The notes below the pieces were generated by a model. It worked only from the letters and a program-made list of their open reading frames with translations, made no database searches and was not told the origin of the DNA. Made by a program: the position numbers and the translations under genes. A stretch of DNA of 64,000 nt from Myotis daubentonii (lineage: Eukaryota; Chordata; Mammalia; Chiroptera; Vespertilionidae), in contig NC_081861.1 in NCBI RefSeq assembly GCF_963259705.1, positions 106,632,102 through 106,696,101 of the forward strand, given 5' to 3'. Below are positions 24,400-35,739 of this stretch, piece after piece; position 1 is the stretch's first letter, and each line of letters begins with the position of its first letter.

Positions 24400-24630
24400 C
24401 AGTGATGGCAAACCTATGACAAGCGTGTCAGAGGTGACACGCAAACTCATTTTTTTGGTTGATTTTTCTTTGTTAAATGGCATTTAAATATATAAAATAA
24501 ATATCAAAAATATAAGTGTTTTACTATGGTTGCAAATATCAAAAAATTTCTATATGTGACATGGCACCAGAGTTAAGTTAGGGTTTTGCAAAATGCTGAC
24601 ACGCAGAGCTCAAAAGGTTCCCCATCACTG
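24400..24630. mobile_element. Young non-autonomous hAT element
   Basis: Terminal repeats CAGTGATGGCAAACC and, in complement, CAGTGATGGGGAACC. A perfect 8-bp target duplication CTCTAGTG lies at 24392-24399 and 24631-24638. 231 bp without coding capacity; an autonomous hAT transposase would have moved it. The intact duplication argues for a recent insertion. Confidence 0.97.
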
Positions 24631-24638
24631 CTCTAGTG

Positions 24639-26116
24639 TATATTTTTTTGTGAACCAATTTTGAATATGTTCAGAGATCACTGCTTACACATTATTGGCA
24701 TTGAAAGTCTGCCACAAGTACAAATATTGGTTTACCAGAATTTTTTATGTGATTCCTGAGACCAGTAGGCAATGATACCAATAATATTCCTGGGCCATGT
24801 CAGTAAATAAGACCTACTCTGCAGCAGAAATCTCACAGCTTGAGATGGCTGACATTCAAAGATTAGAAATTTCCTTCTCAGTCATGACTCTCAACTTAAG
24901 TAGTTGATTTTGTCTCCTTAAACATAAATAATTCATCCCTTAGATCTGATACCATAAGAACACAAAAAATATTAAAAGCATAATCACACAAAAAATTCCT
25001 CTAGATTGCAAAATAATTCCTTGGTTTATGTGCAGTGTACTATTGACGCTTAACATAACATCAAAATCCTAGTGGTGGCTCATTTTACTTTATTTTATCC
25101 ATCCCCCAAATGGTGGTTCATTTTATATTAATTTTCAGTGATGTAAAATTTATAAATTTCTATATGAGAAAAATATACTTGGGGCCAGATCAACTTATTA
25201 GACTAAGTTTTGGTCTTTAGAGTTCTCAATCAGTAGTTCTTCAAAATAATTACCTGTTGAAATAATATGTCATTGAAAACGTTTATACTGTGCAAGGGAA
25301 GAAATCTGTTTAATTACTGAATTTTAAATGGAGAATACATAGGGAACTAAGCAAATGGTTTTGATTTCTATTGAATGTGTGGTATTTTTTTTAGTGAAAC
25401 TAAGAAATTAACATGGATACAATATTATTCACTAATTTATCAACCTTAGTTTAACTTCACCCGTTTTCAAAGGAATACACATTTTCCTTTTAATTACCAT
25501 GTATTCTGTGTCTCCTCTGGTCTGTGACAATTCCTAAGTCTTACCTTATTTTTCCTGGCATGGTTATGATTAAATTGAGAGTCTATATTTTTGTATGAAT
25601 ACCACAGAAGTGACATATTCTTATCATTTCATCATATATAGGTCTTAGCACTGACTTTGTTTGATTAAAGTGGGGTAAACAGATTTTGACACTGTACAGT
25701 AACTATTTCGCCCTTTGTAATTAATGCATATCTTGTGGAATACTTTAAACTAATGCAAATATCTAATTTCTCACCACATTTTTGCTTACTAATTTTAATA
25801 TCAATATGATTCTTGCTTGCAACAATTATTACTGTGGTGTCTGCCTAATGACAATTTTCTATTTCCCTCATTTCTTCTGCATGTATTCACTAAAATTCTT
25901 CTGAAAGAAAGAGTTGTTTCTTATTTCTCATTTATTTATTTATCCAATCATTTATTTATATAAGTATGGACAGAGGAATATTTATGATATTCTATAGGTT
26001 ATAATCCATTACTATCATTATTTATGCTGTTGCTAACATTGTCCGGGTTTTGGTCTTTGGAATCTCCTTCAGGCTGGCTTCTCTGTCTCTTTAACGTGTC
26101 TTCTTTTTAGCACTTC
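24639..26116. other. Unassigned AT-rich sequence
   Basis: No gene or clear repeat recognised. Confidence 0.6.
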
Positions 26117-26130
26117 ATTTAACACTTTCT

Positions 26131-26363
26131 TTTTTTTAAAATATTTTTTTTAAATATATTTTATTGATTTTTTACAGAGAGGAAGGGAGAGAGATAGAGA
26201 GTTAGAAACATCGATGAGAGAGAAACATCGATCAGCTGCCTCCTGCACATCTCCCACTGGGGATGTGCCCGCAACCCAGGTACATGCCCTTGACCGGAAT
26301 CGAACCCGGGACCCTTGAGTCCGCAGGCCGATGCTCTATCCACAGAGCCAAACCGGTTTCGGC
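26131..26363 (-). mobile_element. VES SINE with target duplication
   Basis: Complement of a well preserved VES element ending CCAAACCGGTTTCGGC. Flanks ATTTAACACTTTCT (26117-26130) and ATTTAGCACTTTCT (26365-26378) differ by one base. Confidence 0.96.
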
Positions 26364-26424
26364 AATTTAGCACTTTCTGATTGAATAAGATATTCCAGGC
26401 TCATCTTTTTTGTTTGCTTGTCAG

Positions 26425-26667
26425 TTAATCCTCACCTAAAGATATTTTTCCATTGATTTTTATGGAGCGTGGAAGAGAGGGTGAAAGACAGAGAGAAACA
26501 TCGATGTGAGAGAAACACATTGATTGGTTGCCTCCTGCATGAGCCCTGACCAGGGCATGGGCCAGGGAGAAGCCTGCAACCAAGGTACGTGCCCCTGCAT
26601 GGAATCGAACCCAGGACCCTTTGATCCGCAGGCCGACACTCTATCCACTGAGCCAAACTGGCAAGGG
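26425..26667 (-). mobile_element. VES-related SINE, longer-tail subtype
   Basis: Begins AATCCTCACCTAAAGATATT and ends AGCCAAACTGGCAAGGG in plus orientation. Same subtype as 22150-22416. It lies 60 bp from the previous SINE in the same orientation. Confidence 0.93.
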
Positions 26668-27449
26668 AAAGGCTTATATTTTATATTCTCTGTCCCAGGA
26701 CAAAATTTAGTTATTTCTCCATGGAGTCTTGGTTCCTTTTATGGAAGAACAGTTATTATTAACCAAGATTTGGAAACTAGGTATACTCATTGTTACTGGG
26801 GCTTACTGCTTCTAAGCTCTCTTTGTGGACAGAAATAGAAAGTATATGTATATGTGCTATCTCACATATATGAACACAAATCTATTATTATTTCTGTATC
26901 CATTCATCTGCATATATACTAAACAAACATAAATTCATACTGATGTCTCTGACTTTCATCTCCAATTCTAATCCAATGCAATGCGGTTCATTCTAGCCCT
27001 CCCATTTTTACTATTTGTAATTTCTTTCTCTTACAGTGAGAAACCTGGCTGTCATTATCCATAATCCTATATACACATAAAGTTGTTTCAGCTTATTTAT
27101 GGACTTTCTATTTTATTGTGTAGATTATTTTTAAAATTGATAACATAAGAAAATGAATGATTTACTTTAGGATAAAATTAGTGTAGGGAAATAAGTTTGA
27201 GAGTAAAGCTTCCATCTTGAGTGCTTGAATGACATAGGCATATACCCCACGTGTTATGGACTCTATTCTCTCATTTAGATGCAGTGGGACAATTGTTAAG
27301 TCTCTTTCTGGGTTCACAGGAAGACAGTATGTGGGCTTTCCTTGACCTTCTACTCATCTACATGGTAATCAGCCTACCAGCGAGACTGAGGATAAATAAT
27401 TGTAATAATAGCAATAACAACTAACAAATAAACACATGATAGATTTTCC
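26668..27449. other. Unassigned sequence
   Basis: No gene found. A roughly 50-bp word at 26885-26935 recurs at 28006-28055. Confidence 0.6.
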
Positions 27450-27655
27450 ATGCAAGGCACTATGCTGATATGTATTAGCTAATTTAATCTTCACAGCAGT
27501 TCACAGTAACACAAGATTATACGTCCTTTCTGATTTCTTCACAAAGACAGTGAGACTCAGTTAATGTGCTCAAGGTCACACAAGCAGGAATGACCACACA
27601 GACCATTTTGATTCCACTGTCAACACTCAACCACTATTTTACATTGTCTCACTAC
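27450..27655 (-). mobile_element. MIR SINE
   Basis: Reads as a MIR complement: GGCACTATGCTGATATGTAT, AATTTAATCTTCACAGCAG, GTGAGACTCAGTTAATGTGC, CAAGGTCACACAAGCAGG in order. Confidence 0.65.
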
Positions 27656-27799
27656 AGTAAAGCATACTGGCTAGAAAAAGTTCAGCAGCAATGGAGAGGA
27701 TGTTACTTATGGCAAACAAACTTTCCATAAACCAATTGTAAGGTTGTCAATAGCTTTAGCTAGCATTTTGCATACTGTTGTTTAAGGACCACTTGTACC

Positions 27800-27940
27800 A
27801 GAATAACCCAAGATATTTATAAAACAAAAATTCCTGGGCCCCCACACCAGAACCCCCACACCAGTATGTCAGTAATGGTGCCTGTAAATTAGTAGTTTAC
27901 TAAGTATTTCAAGTGATTTTTCAGTTTGAGAACCACTGGT
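27800..27940 (-). mobile_element. MER5A-like hAT fragment
   Basis: CCTGGGCCCCCACACCAG, CAAGTGATTTTTCAGTTTGA and the end GAGAACCACTGG match the complement of the old Charlie-derived MER5A element. Confidence 0.55.
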
Positions 27941-28700
27941 TTAAACTACGTGCTCCTTGGTAGCTTGAGTGTATTTGGACATAGTCTGGTCACACACATA
28001 CACACTTATTATTTCTGTATCCATTAATCTACATATATACTAAACAAACAAAATTTATAGAGTGTAACATTGCACCCTTTAGTTTCTTAAATATATAAAA
28101 ATATCTAGTTCACAGGTTTATCAACCCATATCTACAAACCAGGCAGAATCAGATTAAATAAGAAATACCCATTGCCTCTCATAAAGTAATTAAAAGTCTA
28201 GTCACTTATTTTTCCCAAGCTCTTGCAACATTTAAATGAAGTAAAATAAAATGCTCTTGCTCCTATTATTTTATAAGGGCTGTGAGTAGCTGAAAAAATG
28301 CTAACAATCGGTTAAAATTAATAGAGGAGTTTATACCCTAACTTTTAGAATTTTTCCAAAAAGCTTATAAAGGATTTTCACTGACAGGTGTTTTAGAGGA
28401 GCACAAAACCTCAGGCATATAAAGACAGAAAGAGATGATTTGTCAGGGTTAAGGTTCAGAAATTTTGACTTGCACAATTATCTTAACTTTTTAGTTCCAT
28501 TTATGAATAGAATCTTAGATTACTTTTTAATATAGAGATGATATTGTTTTTATGTAATTATTTTATAATAGCCCACCATTCTGAACTCTTACTAGCTCCA
28601 TATTTTTTCAATTTAACTTTTTGGATTTTCCAGACTGACAATAACATCATTTGCAATCATTGTGGGTTTTTTTTTTTCTTATTGCATAGGTTAGTAGTTT

Positions 28701-28757
28701 TAAAACAGTTATTTAGGTGCTCGCTTCGGCAGCACATATACTAAAACAGTTATTTAG
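28701..28757 (+). repeat. 16-bp target duplications around the U6 fragment
   Basis: TAAAACAGTTATTTAG at 28701-28716 and again, identical, at 28742-28757. Confidence 0.97.
28717..28741 (+). pseudogene. U6 snRNA 5' fragment, tailless retrocopy
   Basis: GTGCTCGCTTCGGCAGCACA followed by TATAC is the exact start of U6 snRNA, including the 5' stem-loop. It stops after 25 nt, or 30 if the TAAAA shared with the target is counted. No poly(A) follows; instead the perfect 16-bp target duplication begins. This is the pattern of tailless retropseudogenes, primed internally by short homology (here TAAAA) with L1 machinery. It cannot be a functional U6 gene: most of the RNA and any U6 promoter are absent. 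Confidence 0.93.
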
Positions 28758-28997
28758 CTAAGAGTGCCTTAAACATTTCACCATTAAGTATATTCTTAGT
28801 AGTTAGGTTCAGATATAGTTACTTTTTCTGTTAAAAAAACACTTCTTGATGTTTTACTAAGAATATATATATTCAAATCAGGAATGAATGCTGAACTTAG
28901 CCTTTAGGACTCTGAATCTATTGAAATATTAATATTTTTCATCTTTACCTTTTTTTATAATTAATTATTTTTAAAATGCCCAATACCAATCTATCCT

Positions 28998-29038
28998 TTT
29001 TTTAAATTGTTTTATTGCTTAAAGTATTACAAAGGGTA
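28998..29038 (-). mobile_element. Minimal L1 tail
   Basis: TTTTATTGCTTAAAGTATTA followed by CAAAGGG is the last 35-40 bp of the bat L1 3' UTR in complement, after a T run. CTATCCT and GTATCCT on either side may be the target duplication. Confidence 0.55.
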
Positions 29039-29045
29039 TCCTACC

Positions 29046-30829
29046 TGTTCATGGCAAAAAGAATTGTGAGATGCAATTCTTTGTTGTTAAATATTCACAT
29101 AGCTAATTCCATAAACTCACAAACCACAGAGTTATATATTTGTTAGTGCACCTTTAAATATAATACATTCATATCATTTACTTATCCACCTTTTTCTCAT
29201 CCACCACTCTTTAAACAAGGGAAATCTGCCACATCATATCGTTGGAGCAGTAGTTTCCACAGTGTAGTAAGCTTTTACAAAAGCCGTTCAGTAGTCCTGT
29301 AATCCCAACAGAAATAATATAGCCTCTTCTCAGCATCTCTAGATCTGGTTACAACTATGACAATCAAGCCTATAGCCTTGCAGCAGGCTTGAATAGTTAT
29401 TAGAGTCTCATATCAGGTTGGTCTTATAGTCCATGTTATGGATTCCACCAAAGGCAGATAGGTTTACTGTGCAGTTAATAAAGTTGAAGCTTCAGGGGCT
29501 TCACTTGTGTAAATTCCTTCCAAGGCTCTCTAGAGGCACACTAGCAATGTATTCACATGCTCACATGCATGTGTAAAATTTGAAAAAGTGAATTGTTTAT
29601 ATTATTTTTTCTTAAATAGGGTATGCCATATTATACATACCCTAGGCTCTACAAAACCTAGATCCAGTTGCGTTTCTACCATATCACAAGCATTTTCTAG
29701 TTGCTAAGTAGTTAGGACCCTATGGACTAGGTTCCTAATAGACACATATTCTTTACCATATTTTGCTTAGAGTGAATAACTTTACCTGAAGTGCGACTCC
29801 CAAGCTTGTAGTTCTAAGATCAGCCAGAATATGCAGAAAAGACGCTATCTTCTTCCTTCTTTTAATGAATGATTTTCTTCACTCTCTTCTTTGAAGGCGA
29901 CTGTGGGTTGTTTTCTGCCCTTTGGAGTCACAGAGAGAGAATTACCTCATGCAAACGGCACTCACTCTGTTTCACCATACTCCCTATTTCTAAGCTCCCT
30001 TCCTACAAAGAGTAAGGGTCATGACCTGGCCCAAGCTCTGTTTTCTTTTCTGTCCTAGTTATCAGTATTTAATCAGGATCTACATTGCATTTAGTAGCCT
30101 TCAAGGCTGAATTTAACACAGTTACACACACCGGTGTTCCAGTCTCATTTTATGATGATGCCATCATTATTTACCTTCTAGATCTGTGTGCAGTGCCTCT
30201 AGACAGTTTTTACATGCAAAGAACTTGATTCAGTTCTCAATATAATGACTCACAGAATGGTGACTGAACAGAATTATTTATAATAAATAGAAGTTTGGGC
30301 TTTCATTCTGTAAAGGCTTCAGAGCTACCTGCTTCAGTAAGACAAAAACATTTCTTGAATATTAACTGGATAAATGGTATGATACTAAGTGATCACAAGA
30401 TTTGATGCTGTTTAGGGGGAAATGGGCCTCCTGTTCTTTGGGTAGTTCTAATTCAGAGTGAAGAATCACATAGCTACTCCTAGGTCAGAAAACAGAACAG
30501 AAAAAAATCAGAATTAAAATTTCTAATTTAAAAGTTGGCTAAAACAAAATAAAAAAATGAAGGTGTTGAATTATAACCACTTGTATATATATGAAACAAT
30601 AATTTATGAGCCCATATTGATATAAAAATATTGAATAAGTGAAAAATGGGAAAGAAATTCATAAATTATAATAGGATTTCAGCTGGTAAATGCAGAAAGA
30701 TGATATAAATAGAAAACCACTATTTGTCAAACACCACAATAATAATGTACTCTCAGAGTGTCTCCCCCCGCCCCGACAAGATAAGTATTAATTAGTAATG
30801 GGAAAAATCTACATCAGATTGTTACTGGA
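29046..30829. other. Unassigned sequence
   Basis: No gene, RNA or clear transposon recognised. Confidence 0.6.
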
Positions 30830-31582
30830 CGGGAACCTGCCAGGAACAGTTCTGTCTAGGGCTGGCCGGTAGTCTGTGAGTTCTTGACTTTGTGCAGGAA
30901 AGATTTCACAATACAAGTCCAGGTGATTTTGAGATACATTTATTAAAATCAAGGACAGTGAAATAAGCAAGGGCTTAGGATAGAAGAGGCAACAGAAGAA
31001 AGCCAAGGTATGGATGCCTTTGGCTTGATGATAAGTTAGAGAAAAGGGGGCCTTGGTGACAGGTTCAGGGTACAAGCTGCTGCTGCCTATTGCTCCCCTG
31101 GTTGCAAGTCTGCTGAAGTCCCTTAGAGTTTGGGATAAAGAAAACTCACTGCAAAAGGAGATTCAAGTGGGTGTGCCCCAAGGAGTGTGCACACTGGCTT
31201 CTTTGTCTTCAAGGTTTTAGAGGTTAGGAGTTTAGGGGAGATCTTAGGGGAGGATCTCAATAGAATAGTCATCAGCTTTATGCTGATGTGCCTAAATGAG
31301 ATTTAGTCCCTTAACTTCATTCATCCTTGGGTATGTTTGGAACAAATGGCACTAATTGGATTTCTACTATCTATTTCCCATGAGTAGGATGATTGAAGTT
31401 ATTTATCCCTTGGTTGGGGAGTAAAATATAAACCATTTACTCTTAAGTGTTCTTGGTTAAGGAAGGTGGAATTTTGTGATTTACTAAATGGCTATAAACT
31501 GCTTGGCCATTTTAACCATCTGTCTCAGCTTCCTCATTCCACTTTTTTCGCTTACTGGCTTGTCTTAATATCATTCCTGACA
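30830..31582 (-). mobile_element. LTR-like repeat, copy 2
   Basis: Uninterrupted homologue of 16258-17783, same orientation, 753 bp. In plus orientation it begins TGTTACTGGACGG and ends ATTCCTGACA, so TG...CA ends are possible. The complement carries AATAAA (plus TTTATTAAAATC near 30940). No coding interior. It abuts an L1 fragment on its right. Confidence 0.6.
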
Positions 31583-31800
31583 TCAGCAGATGAATGGATT
31601 AGAAAACTGTGGTACATCTACACGGTGGAATACTATGCTGCTGTAAAAAAGAAGGAATTCTTACCATTTGCAACAGCATGCTAAGTGAAATAAGCCAGTC
31701 AATGAAAGAAAAATACCACATGATCTCACTCATTTATGGATAATTAAGACCATTATAAACTGATGAACAAAAATAGATACAGAGGCAGAGCAATTTGCTC
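31583..31800 (+). mobile_element. L1 3' fragment
   Basis: Reads ORF2 C-terminal (SADEWIRKLWYIYTVEYYAA) and the start of the 3' UTR up to ATAGATACAGAGGCAGAG. Begins exactly at the LTR-like repeat border. Confidence 0.8.
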
Positions 31801-32504
31801 TTTGTTGTAAAACCCTTCCCCTTATTATTCTCAATATACTAGTATCATTCTCTTATTTGTATGGATGTAGGCAAAATTTAAGAACATAGCATGGACAATT
31901 GTGAGAGGGAGATAATGGGGGACTTGGGCATTTTCTCACCTCACTGCTTACTAGGCCTGCAGGGTCAACAAGAGGTTTAGAGACCTTTTTGGAATTCTAA
32001 GCAGCTTTCAGGTAAATCTTAAGATGCAAATTTGAGTGGAACTAGCCCCTGACATGCCCAAAACCAAGTTTAAATCCATTTAAATTTAAACCCAAGTAAC
32101 CAGGCTGGCCATGAATAACAATTAGAAAAGCACGAAACACAAAAAGAAGATAGGGGTGAAAGCAAACTTTGTGGCTGCTCAGAGGAAGAAACACTGAGGT
32201 TTTCATTGTTAATAGGTTATTAAATGAATAAAAAAAGTAGCTAGCTTTGTAACTCTCCCATTTAGGAACAGCTGCTCTTATGATCAGGCTCACAGCCAGA
32301 GAATAAGAAAGTCCTTACTTCTAGGCTGATGTGCATGTATATCTAACATTAGTATGTCCAAGTAGGTAAGTTGGGGACTGATATGGTGAAGGAGGTTAAG
32401 ATTAAAGTCTTATGTTTTCTTTCTTGGTTTGAACAAATCTCCAAATTTTCCATTCCCCCTACTTCAGTTCTTCCTTATTGGTAGAAATGCCAATTAAAAA
32501 TACT
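31801..32504. other. Unassigned sequence
   Basis: No gene recognised. Confidence 0.6.
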
Positions 32505-32739
32505 ATTTTTTTTTAAATATATATATGTTTTTTAATGGATTTTAGAGAGAAGAGATGGGAGAGGGAGAGAGGGGGAGAGAAACATCTATGTGAGAAACAT
32601 CTATCAGCTGCCTCCTGCACGCCCCCTACTGGGGATGGAGCCCACAACCTGGGCATGTATGTGCCTTCACCAGGAATTGAACTGGCAACCTTTTAGTGAA
32701 TGGGACCATGCCCAACAACTGAGCCTCACCGGCCAGGGC
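32505..32739 (-). mobile_element. VES SINE
   Basis: Complement of a VES element ending CTCACCGGCCAGGGC. Flanks AAAAATACT and AAAAACACT may be its target duplication. Confidence 0.92.
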
Positions 32740-33603
32740 AAGAAAAACACTCTTGTTTTTAATATTATCTCCCTACTTACCACTACTGTCTGTTCTTTCT
32801 TCTCCTACCATTAAAATTTGCCTTATCTCTGTCCTATTTATAAGCCCCTATATTTATTTTTTTCTGACTTAGTGGAAAATCAGGACAACCTTGTCATCTG
32901 TTTGATTTTTAGAACCCTGATCAAGTAAGAACTAGTAGAGATGGTTGAAAATGATGATTGTAATATGTTCCCCATTTCAGATAACATTTATATGATAATA
33001 ATAAGGGTGACCCTTTGGTGATTGGATGCCTTTTATTACTCTTCGTATTACTCCATGGAGCCAGCCATCTACTTCATCCTATGGATATGGCTGGCCTAGT
33101 ATAGTAAAGAGCTATCTGGATAGTGCTAGCAGCAAAGTCTCTACAACCAGTTTCCTAATTCTATATTATGTGGGTATATTCCTAATGAGTTAATAGTATA
33201 TGGTATAAACATATCAAACTGAGGTTCTAATACGTGGCTAAATTCAGTTAAGAGAAGAGTTACTAATTTGAGTTTTTCTTGAATTCTCCCCATCAATCCC
33301 ATCCATATATCTCCCTTCTATCTCCCCTAGGTCAACTCAAATAACTTCCAGTATAGCATTTATTATTAGTTTGTTAAATCCATACAAATCTGAACTATGT
33401 TAGTTAGCTGCCTTTATGTATGGACACCATCTGAGAATTATATAATGAGAACAATCATGACGTATATGACTTTTAATCTTTATTTTATGAAGCTGCTTTG
33501 TAACTTGTTCTAGCTATTCTAAGACAAGGAAAGTCTTCATAATTCAGATACTATCATAATATAATTTTCTTTATATATTGGCTACAGAACAGTTTACAAT
33601 ATA
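32740..33603. other. Unassigned sequence
   Basis: No gene or repeat recognised. Confidence 0.6.
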
Positions 33604-33609
33604 GTAAAT

Positions 33610-34383
33610 TGCCGGGAGCCGGTCCATCCTTGCTGTTTCAAGGGACCTGGCATATATGGCATACTGTTCTTAATATGTTTGCTCACCTTCTTGGCGCTGT
33701 GTTTTAACCAAGGTCACCTCTCCGAGAAAGGTTGAATCCCCAGGTAGGGATTTTCCCCTGAAGTTAGGGAGGGAATAAAACCCCTCAACTAAGTGCCAGG
33801 CGGGTAATTAATCACTTTAACTACGAACAATCATGCTTAAGCTACATAATCTTTACTCCCTGGAATGGAGATAAGAAACGCCCTAACCTTTGTAATAGAG
33901 ATTGATAGGATTGAATCAACTGGTATAAATACAGATGTAACTAGACAGCAAGACACAGAACTTAAGAGACAGGACTTAGAAGACAGGACCAAGAGAGACA
34001 GAACCTAGGCACAGAACCTACACAGAACGTTCTCTAGAGACAGAAGGACTTCGCTGGAGAGAACATGGCAAAAGATCCTGGACTGAACCTGACTACAGAA
34101 ATTGCCAAGAGAACCTGACTAGAACCTGGTGACTGAACCTGGCTGGAGAACCTGGACAGAACCTGGCTGGAGAACCTAGCGAGGGAACATGGCTACAGAA
34201 CCTGGCTGGAGATCCGAAGCAGAACCTCTCTGGAGATCCGAACCAGAACTTGGCTGGAGATCCTGGCTGGAGATCCTGGCTAGGCTGCTGATCAACTGAA
34301 CGCTGTCTCCGTGTCATTCCTTCTTCGCCGACTCCATCCACACCTTTGGGGACCCCTGGACCTGCTGGGGCTGGACCCCGGCA
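33610..34383 (+). mobile_element. Solo LTR, class II (betaretrovirus-like) endogenous retrovirus
   Basis: Starts TGCCGGGAGCC and ends CCCCGGCA, giving inverted termini TGCCGGG. A perfect 6-bp target duplication GTAAAT lies at 33604-33609 and 34384-34389; six bases is the usual duplication of class II (beta-like) retroviruses. A TATA box (GGTATAAATAC) lies near 33922, so transcription would run on plus. The region after the TATA is a purine-rich repeated tract (33945-34280). No internal viral genes remain: the provirus was lost by LTR-LTR recombination. Family naming is inference. Confidence 0.88.
33945..34280 (+). repeat. GA-rich imperfect repeats within the solo LTR
   Basis: Repeats of an AGAACCTGGCTGGAGA-type word, closest-packed at 34085-34275, downstream of the TATA box, so in the R/U5 part. 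Confidence 0.8.
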
Positions 34384-34389
34384 GTAAAT

Positions 34390-34824
34390 CAGAGTTGGAA
34401 ACCACTTCAAATAAATTAAACAGCATCATAGTTAATATGTTCTTCATGGCATTCCACTGTTCCTGTGATAGGTTCAAAAGCACAGAGTTAGATGGATCAG
34501 CCATGGGGAAGCAAATTATCTCCAGGGGCAGCATGACATTCTCCAAAAGGAAATTATCTTTAACTCTTTACTGAAAGAAAAAATATATAACCCAGAGAAG
34601 CATTTTCAGAAAACAGGTGAGGTCTTGAATGTAATGAAATCAAACAGTTGACAAAGTTTTCCTGATTCCTCCAAATCAGAAATAAATATAGGAGTGTATA
34701 TATAAAGTGTACAACTAGTAAGAAAGCTGAGAACACAGTATTCTCACCTAAGACTCTTGATACACCAGTTTTAGGCAAAAGCTGCATTGAAATATATGTT
34801 TTACATAGTCCCCTAAAGACAAAG
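34390..34824. other. Unassigned sequence
   Basis: No gene recognised between the solo LTR and the L1. Confidence 0.55.
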
Positions 34825-35343
34825 TCCCAGGCTAAAAAAGTCCTTTTTTGAGCAGAAAATTCTAAAGGCAGATGAGCTATTTTGACTCAAGAAACTAGTG
34901 AGGCACTGCTGCACAAACACAACTAGATTTTTTCGCTCTGAGAAAGTGCGGAACTAGCAAAGTGCTGCAATTTGTGCACATGGGACTGCCCTGTCTGGAG
35001 AAAGTGTGGAATTAGTAGGGCAATGCAGTACCTGCACAGGTCAGGCTGCCCCACCCCAACATTTTTCTTGCCTTGGACAACCATAAAAATAGGAGTCTAG
35101 TGCACAAGCATGAACATATGGCTGCCTAGCCTATACCCCACTTCTTGTCAGGTGCCACGCCAGGCACTGCACAAGCTGGCCCTAACTACAGCCATCCTGC
35201 CAAAACCAAATAGTGGCAAATAGTCTACACAGGGTCCACTTTTTCAAAATCGAGAGAGATATCTATATAATCTAACATATAGAACAAACACAGAAAGTCA
35301 AGCAAAATGAGGAGAAAGAAGAATGTTTGACAAATGAAGACAC

Positions 35344-35385
35344 GGAGCTCCAGTGGCGCAATCGGTTAGCGCGCGGTACTTATAA
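35344..35385 (+). pseudogene. tRNA-Ile(UAU) 5' half, tailless retrocopy
   Basis: GCTCCAGTGGCGCAATCGGT then TAGCGCGCGGTACTTATAA matches the 5' half of tRNA-Ile with anticodon TAT: acceptor strand, D arm, 5' anticodon stem, ending in the anticodon loop. Two extra G and an A (GGA) precede base 1. The 15-bp word GACAAATGAAGACAC flanks it, identical at 35329-35343 and 35386-35400. No poly(A), no T arm. Insertion of a cleaved tRNA half, or of an aborted copy, by L1 machinery fits best. GACA is shared between the tRNA (after the anticodon loop) and the target. Confidence 0.9.
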
Positions 35386-35474
35386 GACAAATGAAGACAC
35401 AAAGAAAACTCCCAGAGAAAAACTCCAATGAAATAGAAATAAGTAATTTGCTCAATAAAAATTCAAATAAACAG

Positions 35475-35739
35475 ACTGTCAAATTATAGTAGGAAGGCTG
35501 GGGACTGTTGGGGAGGCGGGGAGGTAAGAGATCAACCGAAGGACTTGTATGCATGCATAACCAATGGACACAAGACACTGCGGGGTGGGGGGGGGAGGGC
35601 ATGTGCCGGGGGTAGGAGAGGCTGGGGAAGGGCAATGGGGGGAGAAAAAGGAGACATATGCACTACTATCTGTAATACTTTAAACAAGAAAATAAAATTT
35701 AAAAAATAAATAAATAAAAATAAAACTATTATGATGACA
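35475..35739 (+). mobile_element. L1 3' UTR tail with target duplication
   Basis: G-rich L1 3' UTR ending in AATAAAATTTAAAAAATAAA. Flanked by AAAAATTCAAATAAACAG at 35457-35474 and 35740-35757 (18 bp, identical). A few non-L1 bases lie between the A-rich tail and the right repeat. Confidence 0.95.

Noticed and set aside
28717..28741. Functional U6 snRNA gene
   Set aside because: Only the first 25-30 nt are present.
34093..34410. Minus-strand open frame of 105 codons with repeated SPARFC-type words
   Set aside because: It is antisense to the repeat array of the solo LTR.
35344..35385. Functional tRNA gene
   Set aside because: Only the 5' half to the anticodon loop exists; no T arm or 3' acceptor strand.
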